Assembly: GCA_964429855.1 (NCBI GenBank)
Contig: CAYSDM010000016.1
Span: 1 to 64,000, forward strand
DNA from: CALLMM01 sp964429855
GTDB lineage: Bacteria; Armatimonadota; Chthonomonadetes; Chthonomonadales; CAJBBX01
Length of the DNA stretch: 64,000 nucleotides
Direction of reading: 5' to 3'
A model generated the notes under the pieces. The model was not told where the DNA came from. It saw only the letters and a program-made list of their open reading frames with translations, and searched no databases. Shown here in pieces: positions 8,768 through 18,100 of the stretch. Position 1 is the stretch's first letter; the number at the start of each line of letters is the position of its first letter. The position numbers were made by a program, and so were the translations under genes.

Positions 8768-10806
8768 CTCTTCTGAAAACCTCTCAACCTCCGGATGCCA
8801 GCCGCCTCTGTTTCCTGCCGCTTCCAGAGACAGCGATAGTTGAATCGCCGATTCGGCGCGCTGTCGCCGTTGACGCACAGGGAGATCGGGTCTTTCAGGT
8901 CGGCGGGGTTATCGCTCCAGTGAAAATCGAACGTCAGGGAGTCGCCTTTCAGACCGAGCAGTCGTCGCGGAACCGCCAGTTCGAGCGCGTTTCCGGCGTA
9001 TCGGTAGCTCAGCCGCGCCGCCTCCACCCAGGAGCCTCCCGCCGTATTCGGCGCATAGCGCATCAGCGTGGTCGTCTTCGCATCAATAACGCGCCGATTG
9101 ATGAGGAAGTCGTAACCGTACCAGCCTGTCTTCGGGTTATGGTCGGCGTCAATCAGTAAGAGCATCCAGTTTTTGCCGGTGTGCGGGGTCAGCGCGGACC
9201 GCGTCTGCGCATAGAAGTAGACCGTGTCGCGGCTGACCGCTACCTTGCCGGTAACGATGTCGTTGCGTCCTGAATCGTTGGTGTACTGCAAGCCGCCATA
9301 GCCTTTATAGTTTCGGTGAAACGTGTCGCCGATGGTATCCCGATACTCTATCGTGACAGCGTTCCAGTCCGAAAAACGCCCGTCTACCCGGATGGAGCGC
9401 AGCCCGCGATTCTGCGGAATGGGGCGGACGCCCTTGTAGCGGCGGATGTTCTGCGCCATCTGCATATAGTAGTTATCGGTGTATCCGCCCTTCATCGGCT
9501 GAACGCAGCGGTTGAATTCGGGGTTGTACTGATCCACGAAGAAGAAGTCGCTGTTGCGCCGCATAAACGGAAAGGTCTGTCCCGCGGCCGGCGGATATTT
9601 CCCCGCCGTCCACTCGTTCCAGTCGTTGATATAGAGAAACTGCGGATTGCCTTTGAGCGCCTCATCCCATCGCTGCTGGAAGTAGATGCCGTAGCCTTCG
9701 GGATTCGTCACGGTCTTGCCCAACCAGGGCACAAAGGTCGGAACCGGCAGATCGTACTCATTAAGCTGCGGTTGCCCCTCCTCGCGAGTCCAGGACTTGC
9801 CGACCAGACTGGAGGGGTGCTGCGCAGGCGTTACCGCCGCCTCCTCCTTCATGCCTTTATGGGTGGAGATCAGATCCATCGGGTTCATCTTCTTGACCGG
9901 CTCATGCGCCAGATCGTACCCGAAGCTCCAGTTGTCCTCCGTTCCCACAAAGCGTTTTCCTGCCCACTGATAGTATCCCCACCACATGGTGCGAAGCGTG
10001 AAGAACGCCTTCACCTCCTGCGTATAGTCTTTGTAGAACGGCTCCGTATAGTAGGGATCGCCGTAGTGGGGATGATTCGGATCGGTCTTTGCCGCCGCGT
10101 CGTAGTGCAGATTGGGGTGCTGGATACCCTGCCCGTTGGCGTCCACCATCGGGCTGCCGTTGTAGAGCAGCAGCGGTTTTCCATCCCAGTAGAACCAGAG
10201 GTCTTTGAAGCGAGAGGTTTGATAGATTCTTTCGTAGAGGTCCTGCACCACCGTAATGACCGGACCGTTGAACGCCCAGAAGCAGAACTGCGGAACCCGG
10301 TTGCCCTCCGCCTTCATCTTCTGCATCACCGAGAAGACGACATCCCACTCTTCCCAGTAGCGAACGGCGTTCGTCACGTCCATCACGAGCACATCCACGC
10401 CTGCATCCGCCAGCATGGACATATCCTTGCGGATGACATACTCATCTTTGCTCAGGAAGTAGCCCATCTCCGGCTCGCCCCAGTGGTATGCGCCTTCCGT
10501 CCAGAGCGGATGTTTTGCATCCAGACGCGCCTTCGGGTCGGCGGCGAGGATTTTCGACACATCGGCGGCATAAGGCGCCTTCAACTGGTGCGCGTTGTCG
10601 CCGTGCCAGGTGATATAGAAGATGCCGACCACCCGACGCTGATCTTTCTTCACCGGTCCCACCGCGCGATAGTCCGGCATGGTTCGTCCGAGTGCATCCA
10701 TCGCCACCCAGGTATCGGGATAGATGTCACGCATGCGCGGCTCATCGGCGCGCGCGGCAGACATGCAGATTATGCAGAGCCAGACAGCCAGCAGACACCG
10801 TCTCAT
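8764..10806 (-). CDS. Secreted GH71/GH99-like protein with CBM9-like tail
   Basis: A 680-residue protein with a signal peptide at about 2-20. The central part looks like a (beta/alpha)8 glycosidase of the GH71/GH99-like superfamily: VGIFYITWHG at the first strand, DMSMLADAGVDVLVMDVTNA, then FYWDGKPLLLYNG and a Trp-rich FLYINDWNEWTAGK block. From about residue 465 to 640 there is a CBM9/DOMON-like module (RVDGRFSDWNAVTIEY, then LLIDADHNPKTGW) that would bind sugar. Catalytic acids cannot be named safely. The ATG at 10806 follows GGAGG at five bases; the longer form would need a TTG. It lies downstream of the PhyH gene with a 107-base gap and upstream-coupled to the zinc-ribbon gene. Confidence 0.75.
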   Translation of the reverse strand: MRRCLLAVWLCIICMSAARADEPRMRDIYPDTWVAMDALGRTMPDYRAVGPVKKDQRRVVGIFYITWHGDNAHQLKAPYAADVSKILAADPKARLDAKHPLWTEGAYHWGEPEMGYFLSKDEYVIRKDMSMLADAGVDVLVMDVTNAVRYWEEWDVVFSVMQKMKAEGNRVPQFCFWAFNGPVITVVQDLYERIYQTSRFKDLWFYWDGKPLLLYNGSPMVDANGQGIQHPNLHYDAAAKTDPNHPHYGDPYYTEPFYKDYTQEVKAFFTLRTMWWGYYQWAGKRFVGTEDNWSFGYDLAHEPVKKMNPMDLISTHKGMKEEAAVTPAQHPSSLVGKSWTREEGQPQLNEYDLPVPTFVPWLGKTVTNPEGYGIYFQQRWDEALKGNPQFLYINDWNEWTAGKYPPAAGQTFPFMRRNSDFFFVDQYNPEFNRCVQPMKGGYTDNYYMQMAQNIRRYKGVRPIPQNRGLRSIRVDGRFSDWNAVTIEYRDTIGDTFHRNYKGYGGLQYTNDSGRNDIVTGKVAVSRDTVYFYAQTRSALTPHTGKNWMLLLIDADHNPKTGWYGYDFLINRRVIDAKTTTLMRYAPNTAGGSWVEAARLSYRYAGNALELAVPRRLLGLKGDSLTFDFHWSDNPADLKDPISLCVNGDSAPNRRFNYRCLWKRQETEAAGIRRLRGFQKR

Positions 10807-10913
10807 CCGGTCCTCCCTCTCCGGCAAGTATCTTTCTGTTGTTTCGTGTGCGGCGCGATTCTCTTATTTTCGTCTGCCGGAGCTTTTCCGGTACTCTGTT
10901 TGCTGTCTCGCGG

Positions 10914-11699
10914 TTACTCTCCTGCCGCCAGCAGCCGACAAAGCTTCTGCCCCCGTTCGGAGAGAATCTCATAGCGGGCACGGGGCAGAACCTTCTCCTC
11001 TCGGGCACGAAACCAGGGAGCGAAGTAGCCGACGCTGGTCATCGGACGCGCCTGTTCGGAGGCGTTGGCGGTTCCTCCGTGCCAGCAGCGCACGTCTCGG
11101 ATCACCGCCGACCCGGCAGCAACGCAGAGAAGTCCCTGCCGCATCCAGAGCGGTTCCGTCTCCAGCGGGGGGATCGGGGCGCGAGAACGCTGAGTCCCCG
11201 GCACGAAACGAATCGCGCCGTTTTCGCGGGTGAAATCCACCATCGGGAAGTTCACGACAATAAAAGGAGCCGGGAGGTCCCAGAAGACGACGCGATTCAG
11301 CGGATCGTGCAGAAACTCGCCCATGTCGGAGTGCAGGCGTTGAACCTGCGCGCCGGGCAGCGAGTAGTCTCCGCCTGCGCCGGAGCAGGTGTACTCCTGG
11401 CTCTGCCAGATCGCATCCAACACCGGCAGGATCGTGGGGAGGTCCACCAGCATCGCCCACTCAGGATGATGAATCTGATCCCCGAAGGAGTGGCGCGCGT
11501 AGCCGCGATTCATCTTCTCCTTACCGAACTCCGCCAACTGCTCCGCGATCACCCGCTGCGCCCCCTGCCGGGCAAACGCCAACTGCTCCGGCGTCAACGC
11601 CTCTCGAATACAGACAAAGCCGTCCCGATGAAATACGCGGGCAGCCTCCTCCGCCTCTTCGGCGGTATAGAACGTGACGGACAGTCCATCGGCAGACAT
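10914..11699 (-). CDS. Phytanoyl-CoA dioxygenase (PhyH) family protein
   Basis: A 261-residue Fe(II)/2-oxoglutarate-dependent oxygenase. The facial triad is visible as His123-X-Asp125 (RLHSDMGEF) and His207 (RCWHGG), with an arginine near 218 suited to hold 2-oxoglutarate. GAIRFVPGTQRSR is also typical of the family. Substrates of bacterial PhyH proteins are small metabolites or side chains and cannot be told here. The gene is probably first in a minus-strand transcription unit that includes the glycosidase-like gene and zinc ribbon. An AGGAGAGAGG stretch lies before the ATG at 11699. A truncated DinB gene ends 16 bases upstream. Confidence 0.88.
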   Translation of the reverse strand: MSADGLSVTFYTAEEAEEAARVFHRDGFVCIREALTPEQLAFARQGAQRVIAEQLAEFGKEKMNRGYARHSFGDQIHHPEWAMLVDLPTILPVLDAIWQSQEYTCSGAGGDYSLPGAQVQRLHSDMGEFLHDPLNRVVFWDLPAPFIVVNFPMVDFTRENGAIRFVPGTQRSRAPIPPLETEPLWMRQGLLCVAAGSAVIRDVRCWHGGTANASEQARPMTSVGYFAPWFRAREEKVLPRARYEILSERGQKLCRLLAAGE

Positions 11700-11715
11700 A
11701 AGCCTCTCTCCTCTG

Positions 11716-11867
11716 CTAATCGCGTCTCTGCGCCTGAAACTGCAGCTTCAGCAGCGCTGCCTGTCCGCCGTGATAGGCTTCATGGGTGATGACGTGCTGC
11801 AGGAGCCAGCGCAGAGAGAAGTCATACTTTCGACCGGGAATCGCGTAAAGGCTGGCGGGATCACGCC
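11716..11867 (-). pseudogene. DinB-family protein, C-terminal remnant
   Basis: The minus strand reads RDPASLYAIPGRKYDFSLRW then LLQHVITHEAYHGGQ and stops at 11716-11718. The pattern W.LQHV..HE.YHGGQ with two histidines is the C-terminal metal-binding helix of DinB four-helix proteins. The N-terminal three quarters of the gene is absent: going upstream, the frame runs directly into the end of the IS630-type fragment. This is therefore a gene disrupted by the adjacent mobile-element sequence. Confidence 0.65.
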
Positions 11868-12165
11868 TCACTGCCTGGGCGGGCGAGGGGGCAGCGGTTT
11901 GTCAGACAGAGCCGCGTGCAGTCCTTGCCGAGCGAAGCGGCGCTTGCCGAGCGAAGCGGCGGCGGACATTGCCGACGGTGTTTTTGTGACACCGTAGAGC
12001 CGCGGCAACGGTAGCATCCTCCATCAGCGGCTCGGGATGGCGATCCACCAGGAGCAGGATACGCGCCCGTGTCTGTATGCGCGCGGCCGCGTTGCCACTG
12101 CGGATGAGCGCGTTTCGTTGAGCACGCTGCTCTTGGGTTAGGTAGACGGCAATGTAGGGTTTCAT
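11868..12165 (-). pseudogene. IS630-type transposase, N-terminal HTH remnant
   Basis: From ATG 12165 the minus strand encodes a winged-helix DNA-binding segment of the IS630/Tc1 type: TQEQRAQRNALIRSGNAAAR, then TRARILLLVD and HKNTVGNVRRRFARQ. A 19-bp tandem duplication at 11924-11961 shifts the frame here; skipping one copy restores RRFARQGLHAALSDKPLPPR before TGA at 11868-11870, the usual continuation in this family. No DDE catalytic domain follows and no inverted repeats were recognised, so the element is dead. It has replaced the N-terminal part of the DinB gene. Confidence 0.7.
11924..11961. repeat. Perfect 19-bp tandem duplication (x2)
   Basis: CTTGCCGAGCGAAGCGGCG is present twice back to back (11924-11942 and 11943-11961). 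Because 19 is not a multiple of three, it breaks the reading frame of the transposase HTH fragment. It looks like a recent slippage event in an already decaying element. Confidence 0.95.
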
Positions 12166-12273
12166 ACGACCAGTCTACCCTGAAGTCAAGCATTATCTCA
12201 TTCCTGAGTTAGCAAAGGACTGGATTCCATGGGGAACGAACGGGTCTTCGGTACCCTAAAGCAATTTCACTGA

Positions 12274-12498
12274 CTCCAACGATGCTGCCAAACCAATGGG
12301 AACCTGGCAGGGGAGAACGCGGGAGGCAGCCTGACGACCTGCGCCTGGGACACCGAGAACCGACTGCGACCTGCCCGGAATAGAGCCGATCTGAGGGACA
12401 ACCGACTGTTTTTTTCCGAAGAGGAGGAGAATTTGCAGGAAGTTACCGAGTATAATGGCACTTATCAGGCGGATACCGGGTATAGTTCATTCGTGTAG
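12274..12498 (+). pseudogene. RHS/YD-repeat protein remnant
   Basis: After TGA at 12271-12273 the plus strand reads TNGNLAGENAGGSLTT followed by CAWDTENRL. This is the classic YD/RHS repeat core (G-N-L...L-T-T-Y-x-W-D-x-E-N-R-L), with Cys in place of the usual Tyr. The frame stays open to TAG at 12496-12498 but the rest does not look like RHS sequence. There is no start codon or ribosome site. I read it as a short piece of a larger RHS protein stranded beside the IS630 and DinB remnants. Confidence 0.5.
12451..12456 (+). promoter_or_regulatory. Possible -10 element for the DgkA-PAP2 gene
   Basis: A perfect TATAAT hexamer lies 80 bases upstream of the proposed TTG start of the next gene. No good -35 hexamer is seen at 16-18 bases, so the assignment is tentative. 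Confidence 0.3.
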
Positions 12499-12535
12499 AG
12501 CGCTATCTCTCGCCGGTCAGACAGGAGCAGGCACA

Positions 12536-13363
12536 TTGCGGCGCAAGCGCCCGCAAGATAGTTTCAAGTACGCCGCCGAAGGAATACTGCACTGCTTTCG
12601 CACACAGCGGCATATGCAGTTTCACTTCATCATGCTCGTACTCGTGCTGGCGTCCGGACTGCTGCTGGGGCTGGACACGCGGGATATGCTGATCCTGCTC
12701 TTCTGCATCAGTCTGGTCATCGCGACCGAAATGGTCAACACGGCGGTTGAGACCGTCGTAGATATGATTACGCAGACCTACCACCCGCTGGCAAAACTTG
12801 CCAAAGACGTGGCGGCAGGGGCGGTGCTGATTGCGTCGGCAAACGCTGCCATCGCCGGCGTGCTGATCTTTTTCGGCAGCGATAGACTACAAAAAATACA
12901 GGGAGCGGTTCAGAAGGAGTTCAGCCCGGATGTGATGGTAGTGCTGGTGGTCGGCATCCTTGTGTTGACCGTCACCGTCATCATCTCCAAACTGTTGACC
13001 GGGCGTTCCAACACCGGGCTGTGGCATGGTGGAGTCATCAGCGGGCATAGCGCCATCGGCTTTTTTCTGGCGGTTACCATCATCTTCACCTCCGGAAATC
13101 GCTTTGTGGCGCTGCTGGCGCTCCTGATGGCGGTCATCATCGCGCAGAGCCGCGTGGAAGCGGGGGTACATACCATACAGGAGGTTGTGCTGGGAGCCGT
13201 CATCGCCATCTTCCTCACCGCCTCCGTCTACTGGCTGATGCCGTATGTGCGCGCGCATATCTTGCGCCCCTCCCCGCCCACGCCCACAGCGACACGGGTT
13301 GAGAAGGAAGTGCCTTTCATCTATGCGTCCAAAACACCATACCGACACCGACGACGTTCCTGA
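12536..13363 (+). CDS. Diacylglycerol kinase-PAP2 fusion protein
   Basis: A 275-residue membrane protein. Residues about 10-115 are a prokaryotic diacylglycerol/undecaprenol kinase (DgkA) domain with the signature E.VNTAVE.VVD and LAKLAKDVAAGAVL. The second half is a PAP2-like phosphatase domain: motif 2 appears as SGHSA and motif 3 as SRVEAGVHTIQEVVLG, but motif 1 (K-x6-R-P) is not recognisable. It should recycle undecaprenol or diacylglycerol at the inner membrane. I place the start at TTG 12536 because AGGAG lies eight bases upstream and the DgkA fold begins just after; an ATG at 12455 would overlap the RHS remnant and lacks a ribosome site. The 3' end overlaps the next gene by 41 bases. 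Confidence 0.82.
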   Translation: MRRKRPQDSFKYAAEGILHCFRTQRHMQFHFIMLVLVLASGLLLGLDTRDMLILLFCISLVIATEMVNTAVETVVDMITQTYHPLAKLAKDVAAGAVLIASANAAIAGVLIFFGSDRLQKIQGAVQKEFSPDVMVVLVVGILVLTVTVIISKLLTGRSNTGLWHGGVISGHSAIGFFLAVTIIFTSGNRFVALLALLMAVIIAQSRVEAGVHTIQEVVLGAVIAIFLTASVYWLMPYVRAHILRPSPPTPTATRVEKEVPFIYASKTPYRHRRRS

Positions 13364-14936
13364 ACGCCTGGACGGCGTGCCTGAACGTCAGCGCGTCCTC
13401 TCTCTCCGACACCGGCGCTCGCGCGGCGAAAGCCTCCGGGAGTCGGCGCCGCCACAGGGGAGTACGCGCGTCTTCAGAAGCAGCGCCCGGGTTCTTCTGG
13501 CGGCAATGCTGATGATCTCCGCCCTCTTGCTGTTCGAAGCCGATGTTTTGGCGCAAGGCGGGGGAGCGCCCGAAAACACATCGCGCCAGAGCGCGATGTT
13601 CCGCGATCTGATTATTGTCTTCGTCCTCGTCCTGATAAACGGACTCTTCGCGATGGCGGAGGCGGCGCTGCTCACCGTGCGACGCACGCGCATTGACCAG
13701 CTGGTGGATGAGGGCAACCGCCGCGCAAAGATCATCGCGCAGATGCTCAATGATCCAACCCGAATGCTCTCCACCCTGCAGGTCGGCGTCACCCTCATCG
13801 GACTCTTCAGCGCGGGCGCGGCGGCAGAGAGCGCGGTGCATCCCCTGGGCAACCTCCTGCGGGCAAAACTGCCCTTCCTGGGCACCAGCGCGGTTACGGT
13901 CGCCTTTTTCATCGTTATCTTCTCCCTGACCCTCGTTACGCTGGTCATCGGAGAGATCACTCCCAAAAGCATCGCCGTGCGCCACCCGGAGACCATCGCT
14001 CTCCTCTCCGCCTACCCCATCCGGGCGATGCAGACTCTTATCACGCCGCTGGTCGGACTCGTTACCTATATCTCCAACCTCTTTGTGCGCCCCTTCGGCG
14101 GAACCGCCAGCTTCTCCCCGACGGCCCTCAGCGAAGATGAACTGAAGATCATGGTCGAACAGAGCGAAGAGCACGGGGTTATCGAGCCGGAAGAGAAGGA
14201 GATGATCCACAAGGTCTTCGACTTCGCCGATACGGTCGTGCGCCGCGTCATGACGCCCCGCCTCGATATCACCGCCGTCGAAGCCGATGTCAGCTTTGGC
14301 GAGTTGATCCAGGTCGCCACCGAATCGGGACACTCGCGGCTGCCCGTCTATGACGACAACCTCGATAACATCATCGGCGTGGTGCATGTCAAGGATGTCC
14401 TCAAAGCCATGTACGCCCAGGCGGACACCACCCGCATCCGGGATATCCTGCGGCAGCCCTACTTTATTCCCGAAAATAAGCGGGTGGATGACCTTCTGCA
14501 GGAGTTTCGACGGAACAAGCTGCAGTTCGCCGTCGTAAGAGATGAATACGGCACGGTCACTGGCGTGGTCTCCATTGAAGATCTGCTGGAAGAGATCGTC
14601 GGCGAAATTCAGGACGAGTACGATCAGGAAGAGCCAGCCGTCCGACAGGTGGATCCCACCACCTGTATCGTGGACGCGCGAATGAACCTGGCGGACTTCA
14701 ACGACCGGATGGGAGCCGAACTGCCGGTCGAAGAGGCGGACACCCTCGGCGGATTTGTCTTCGGGCTGCTGGGACACCAGCCGGTGCAGGGCGAAAGCGC
14801 GCGATGGAACGGGCTGGAGTTTCGCGTGGAGGCGACCGACGGAAGACGGATACAGCGCGTGCGCGTCATTCAGAACCCTTCGCGCGCGCCGATCTCCACG
14901 GAGGAAGAGGACAGCCGCGACAGCGGGTCGGTTTGA
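13323..14936 (+). CDS. CNNM/CBS-domain membrane protein (HlyC/CorC family)
   Basis: A 537-residue integral membrane protein. After a basic N-terminus and a hydrophobic leader-like segment (about residues 55-78) there is a CNNM (DUF21) domain of about 190 residues (LINGLFAMAEAALLTVRRTRI, with GEITPKSIA), two CBS domains (MTPRLDITAVE and PYFIPENKRVDDLLQEF) and the C-terminal CorC_HlyC domain (NLADFNDRMGAELP...ADTLGGFVFG). Family members are proposed Mg2+/Co2+ efflux proteins or regulators. The ATG at 13323 is favoured over one 78 bases upstream, since AGAAGGAAG precedes it and the upstream extension is not conserved-looking. Its TGA overlaps the secA promoter -35 hexamer. Confidence 0.88.
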   Translation: MRPKHHTDTDDVPERLDGVPERQRVLSLRHRRSRGESLRESAPPQGSTRVFRSSARVLLAAMLMISALLLFEADVLAQGGGAPENTSRQSAMFRDLIIVFVLVLINGLFAMAEAALLTVRRTRIDQLVDEGNRRAKIIAQMLNDPTRMLSTLQVGVTLIGLFSAGAAAESAVHPLGNLLRAKLPFLGTSAVTVAFFIVIFSLTLVTLVIGEITPKSIAVRHPETIALLSAYPIRAMQTLITPLVGLVTYISNLFVRPFGGTASFSPTALSEDELKIMVEQSEEHGVIEPEEKEMIHKVFDFADTVVRRVMTPRLDITAVEADVSFGELIQVATESGHSRLPVYDDNLDNIIGVVHVKDVLKAMYAQADTTRIRDILRQPYFIPENKRVDDLLQEFRRNKLQFAVVRDEYGTVTGVVSIEDLLEEIVGEIQDEYDQEEPAVRQVDPTTCIVDARMNLADFNDRMGAELPVEEADTLGGFVFGLLGHQPVQGESARWNGLEFRVEATDGRRIQRVRVIQNPSRAPISTEEEDSRDSGSV

Positions 14937-14961
14937 CACGCTATGACCGAGATGGTATACT
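14933..14961 (+). promoter_or_regulatory. Consensus sigma-70 promoter for secA
   Basis: TTGACA (14933-14938), a 17-bp spacer and TATACT (14956-14961) with an extended TGG in front of the -10. The -35 hexamer overlaps the stop codon of the preceding gene. The transcription start should fall near 14968, giving secA a leader of about 140 nt. Confidence 0.82.
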
Positions 14962-14974
14962 AACCCGACAATCG

Positions 14975-15014
14975 AAGCCGCCGATCCCCCTGATCCCAGG
15001 GTGAACGGCGGCTT
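14975..15014 (+). promoter_or_regulatory. Two-tier stem-loop at the 5' end of the secA leader
   Basis: Outer arms AAGCCGCC (14975-14982) and GGCGGCTT (15007-15014) enclose inner arms CCCTG (14988-14992) and CAGGG (14997-15001). It would form near the very 5' end of the secA mRNA. No U-run follows, so it could be a stabilising hairpin rather than a terminator. A regulatory role in secretion-dependent control of secA is possible but unproven. Confidence 0.5.
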
Positions 15015-15107
15015 GCGTTATGCATGAAGAGGGAGACCGCGCAACAGAGCGGCAGGCTCGCCTGCCCTGCTGTGTATGCAGCGCTCCCCGGAATGAGGCG
15101 GCATTCG

Positions 15108-18100
15108 ATGGCACAGTTTCTCCGAAAGCTATTCGACAGCAACGAACGCGACCTGGCGCGCTATAAGAATACGGTCGCGAAAATCAATGCGCTCGAACCC
15201 CAGTATGAGAAGATGAGCAACGCGGAACTGCGGGCAAAGACCGATGAGTTTCGCGCCTATGTCCAGAGCGAATGGAAAAGCAAACTGGAGCAGATGGAGC
15301 GCGAGGGCGTGCTCGAATCCGAACGCAAAAACCGAACGCGCAAACTGCTGGATCAGGTGCTCGATTCGATCCTGCCCGATGCCTTCGCGCTCGTGCGCGA
15401 AGCAGGCAAGCGAACGCTCGGACAGCGCCACTATGACGTACAGCTCATCGGAGGGATGGTCACGCACGACGGGCGTATCGCCGAACTGAAGACCGGCGAG
15501 GGAAAAACCCTCATGGCGACCCTGCCGCTCTTCCTCAATGCCCTTGCCGGACGCGGCGCGCATCTGGTCACCGCCAATGACTACCTCTCCAAAGTCGGCG
15601 CGGTCTGGATGGGACCGATCTATCACCTGCTGGGGATGACCGTCGGCATCATTCAGGGACAGAGTCCCGAAACCGGCGATATCGGCGGCTCCTATCAGTA
15701 TGACCCCGACTATATTGATCCCGACCCGCGCTACACCTACTGCCGTCCCATCACCCGACGCGAAGCCTACGACTGCGACATCACCTACGGAACGAATAAC
15801 GAATTTGGCTTCGACTACCTGCGCGACAATATGACCATGGTGGCGGACGAGTTGTCCATGCGGGACCTGCACTTCGCCATCGTGGATGAGGTGGACAGCA
15901 TCCTGATTGATGAGGCGCGCACCCCGCTCATCATCTCCGGCATGATCCAGCAGGACACCAGCCTCTACTACGCCGTAGACCGTGTGGTGCGTACCATGCG
16001 CGCCGGTAAAGAGCCGAAAACCCAGCAGGAGAAGGACGATCCCAACTCCGACCGCAACAATCCCAATATCCACTATCTGGTGGACGAGAAGCAGAAAACC
16101 GTCTCGATGACCGATGCGGGAGTCGCCAAAGCCGAAGCCATGCTGGGCATCCCCAACCTTTCCGACGATCCGCGCATGATGCACTATGTCATCGCCTCCA
16201 TGAAGGCGCACGCCCTCTTCAAAAAGGATGTGGAGTATATCGTCAAGGATGGCGAAATCATTATCGTGGACGAGTTCACCGGACGCCTGATGTTCGGACG
16301 ACGCTACTCCGACGGACTCCATCAGGCGATTGAGGCGAAAGAGAACGTTCAGATCAAAAACGAGTCTCAGACCCTTGCCACCATCACCTTCCAGAACCTG
16401 TTCCGCATCTACCTGAAACTGGCGGGCATGACCGGAACCGCCAAGACCGAAGAGGATGAGTTCCGCAAAATCTACGGGCTGGATGTGGTGGTCGTCCCGA
16501 CCAACAAGCCGATGATCCGTAAAGACCAGCCCGACGTGATCTACAAGATCGTAGAACACAAGTATCGGGGCATTACGGAGGAGATTCTGCGGCTCTACAC
16601 CAAGCAGCAGCCCGTTCTGGTCGGCACACGCTCCATTGAAATCTCGGAGTTGGTCTCCGAACGTCTGACGATGGATCGCCTGCAGGTGCTTGCGATGATA
16701 ACCCTCATCCGTCCCATCCTCGAAGGCAGCAAACTCGACAGGGCGAAAAAGGAGAGATACAGCCAGATACTGAACACTCCCCTCGATATTCGATCCCAGA
16801 AAATGCCGCCGGAGGAAGAGGAGGAGCGGGGAAAAAGGACGGTACAGGAGCCGATCACCCTGCACCGGCTTCAGCCGATTGCCAGAGAGCTTGGACTCAA
16901 TCCCGATCCGCTGCATGAAGACAACTTGCGCAAGCTGATCGAGATGATGGGACTTACGGTGACCGACGAATCCCTCGACTATCTTCAGGAGGCGCTGGAG
17001 CACGGGATTCCGCACAATATCCTCAATGCCAAATTCCACGAGAAAGAGGCGATCATCATCGCCGAGGCAGGGCGCAAAGGCGCTGTGACCATCGCCACCA
17101 ACATGGCGGGACGCGGCGTTGACATCCTCCTGGGCGGCAAGCCGGAAGATATGGAACTCCCGCCGGGGCAGGACGATACGCTGCATCCCGAAGACGAGGA
17201 GAAGACCGGGGACGCGGAAGAGGAGCCGATTCTCTCCTTCCGGCGCGGAGGACGCAAGGGAACCGTGCTGGAATCGGTCGTCACCCTGACGCCCGAAGAG
17301 CATCGCAAAGCTGCGGATGAGGTTCGCGCCCTCGGCGGGCTGTTCATTCTCGGAACGGAACGCCACGAAAGCCGGCGCATTGACAACCAGTTGCGCGGAC
17401 GATCCGGCCGGCAGGGCGATCCGGGCGAAAGCCGATTCTATATTTCGCTGGAAGATGAACTGTGGCGGCTGTTCGGAGATCGCAGCCAGCATCCCCTTCT
17501 TCGCGGCTGGCCCGAAGATCAGGCGATGGATGTGAAGATATTCTCGCGGCTGATCGAACGCGCGCAGAAGAAGGTCGAAGAGTACCACTTTGAGGCGCGT
17601 AAAAACGTTCTCAATTATGACGACGTGATGAACAAGCAGCGCGACCTGATCTATTCCCAGCGGCGGCGCATTCTGGAGGGGATGGACCTGCGCGAGACGA
17701 TGATCTCGTTCCTGCGCCAGACTGTCACCGACGCCGTGGCGGTGTTCTGCCCGACGGACAATCTGCCGGAGTGGGACCTGGACGGGCTGTATCGCGGTCT
17801 TGATCAGTACTTCCCGCTTCATAAATACGTCCCGGTGGAGGAGCTGCAGGGAAAATCCTATGCCGAACTGGAGCAGTTCCTGTCGGAGACCATCGAACGC
17901 GCCTACTGCGAACGGGAAGCGGAGGTTGCGGAGGTTGCGGGCGATATCGAGGCGATGCGGGAACTGGAACGGCGCGTTGCGCTGGACGTAATTAACCGTA
18001 AATGGACCGAGCATCTGGCGAACATAGACTACCTGCGCGAAAACATCGGCTTACAGGGCTATGCCCAGAAAGACCCGCTGCTGATGTATCAGAAGGAAGC

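Noticed and set aside
9316..10974. Plus-strand frame of 552 codons opposite the glycosidase-like gene
   Set aside because: Shadow of the minus-strand gene, with composition (Arg/His/Leu rich) typical of antisense frames.
15129..18014. Minus-strand frame of 961 codons opposite secA
   Set aside because: Antisense to secA; no family motif and skewed composition. The secA match is unambiguous.
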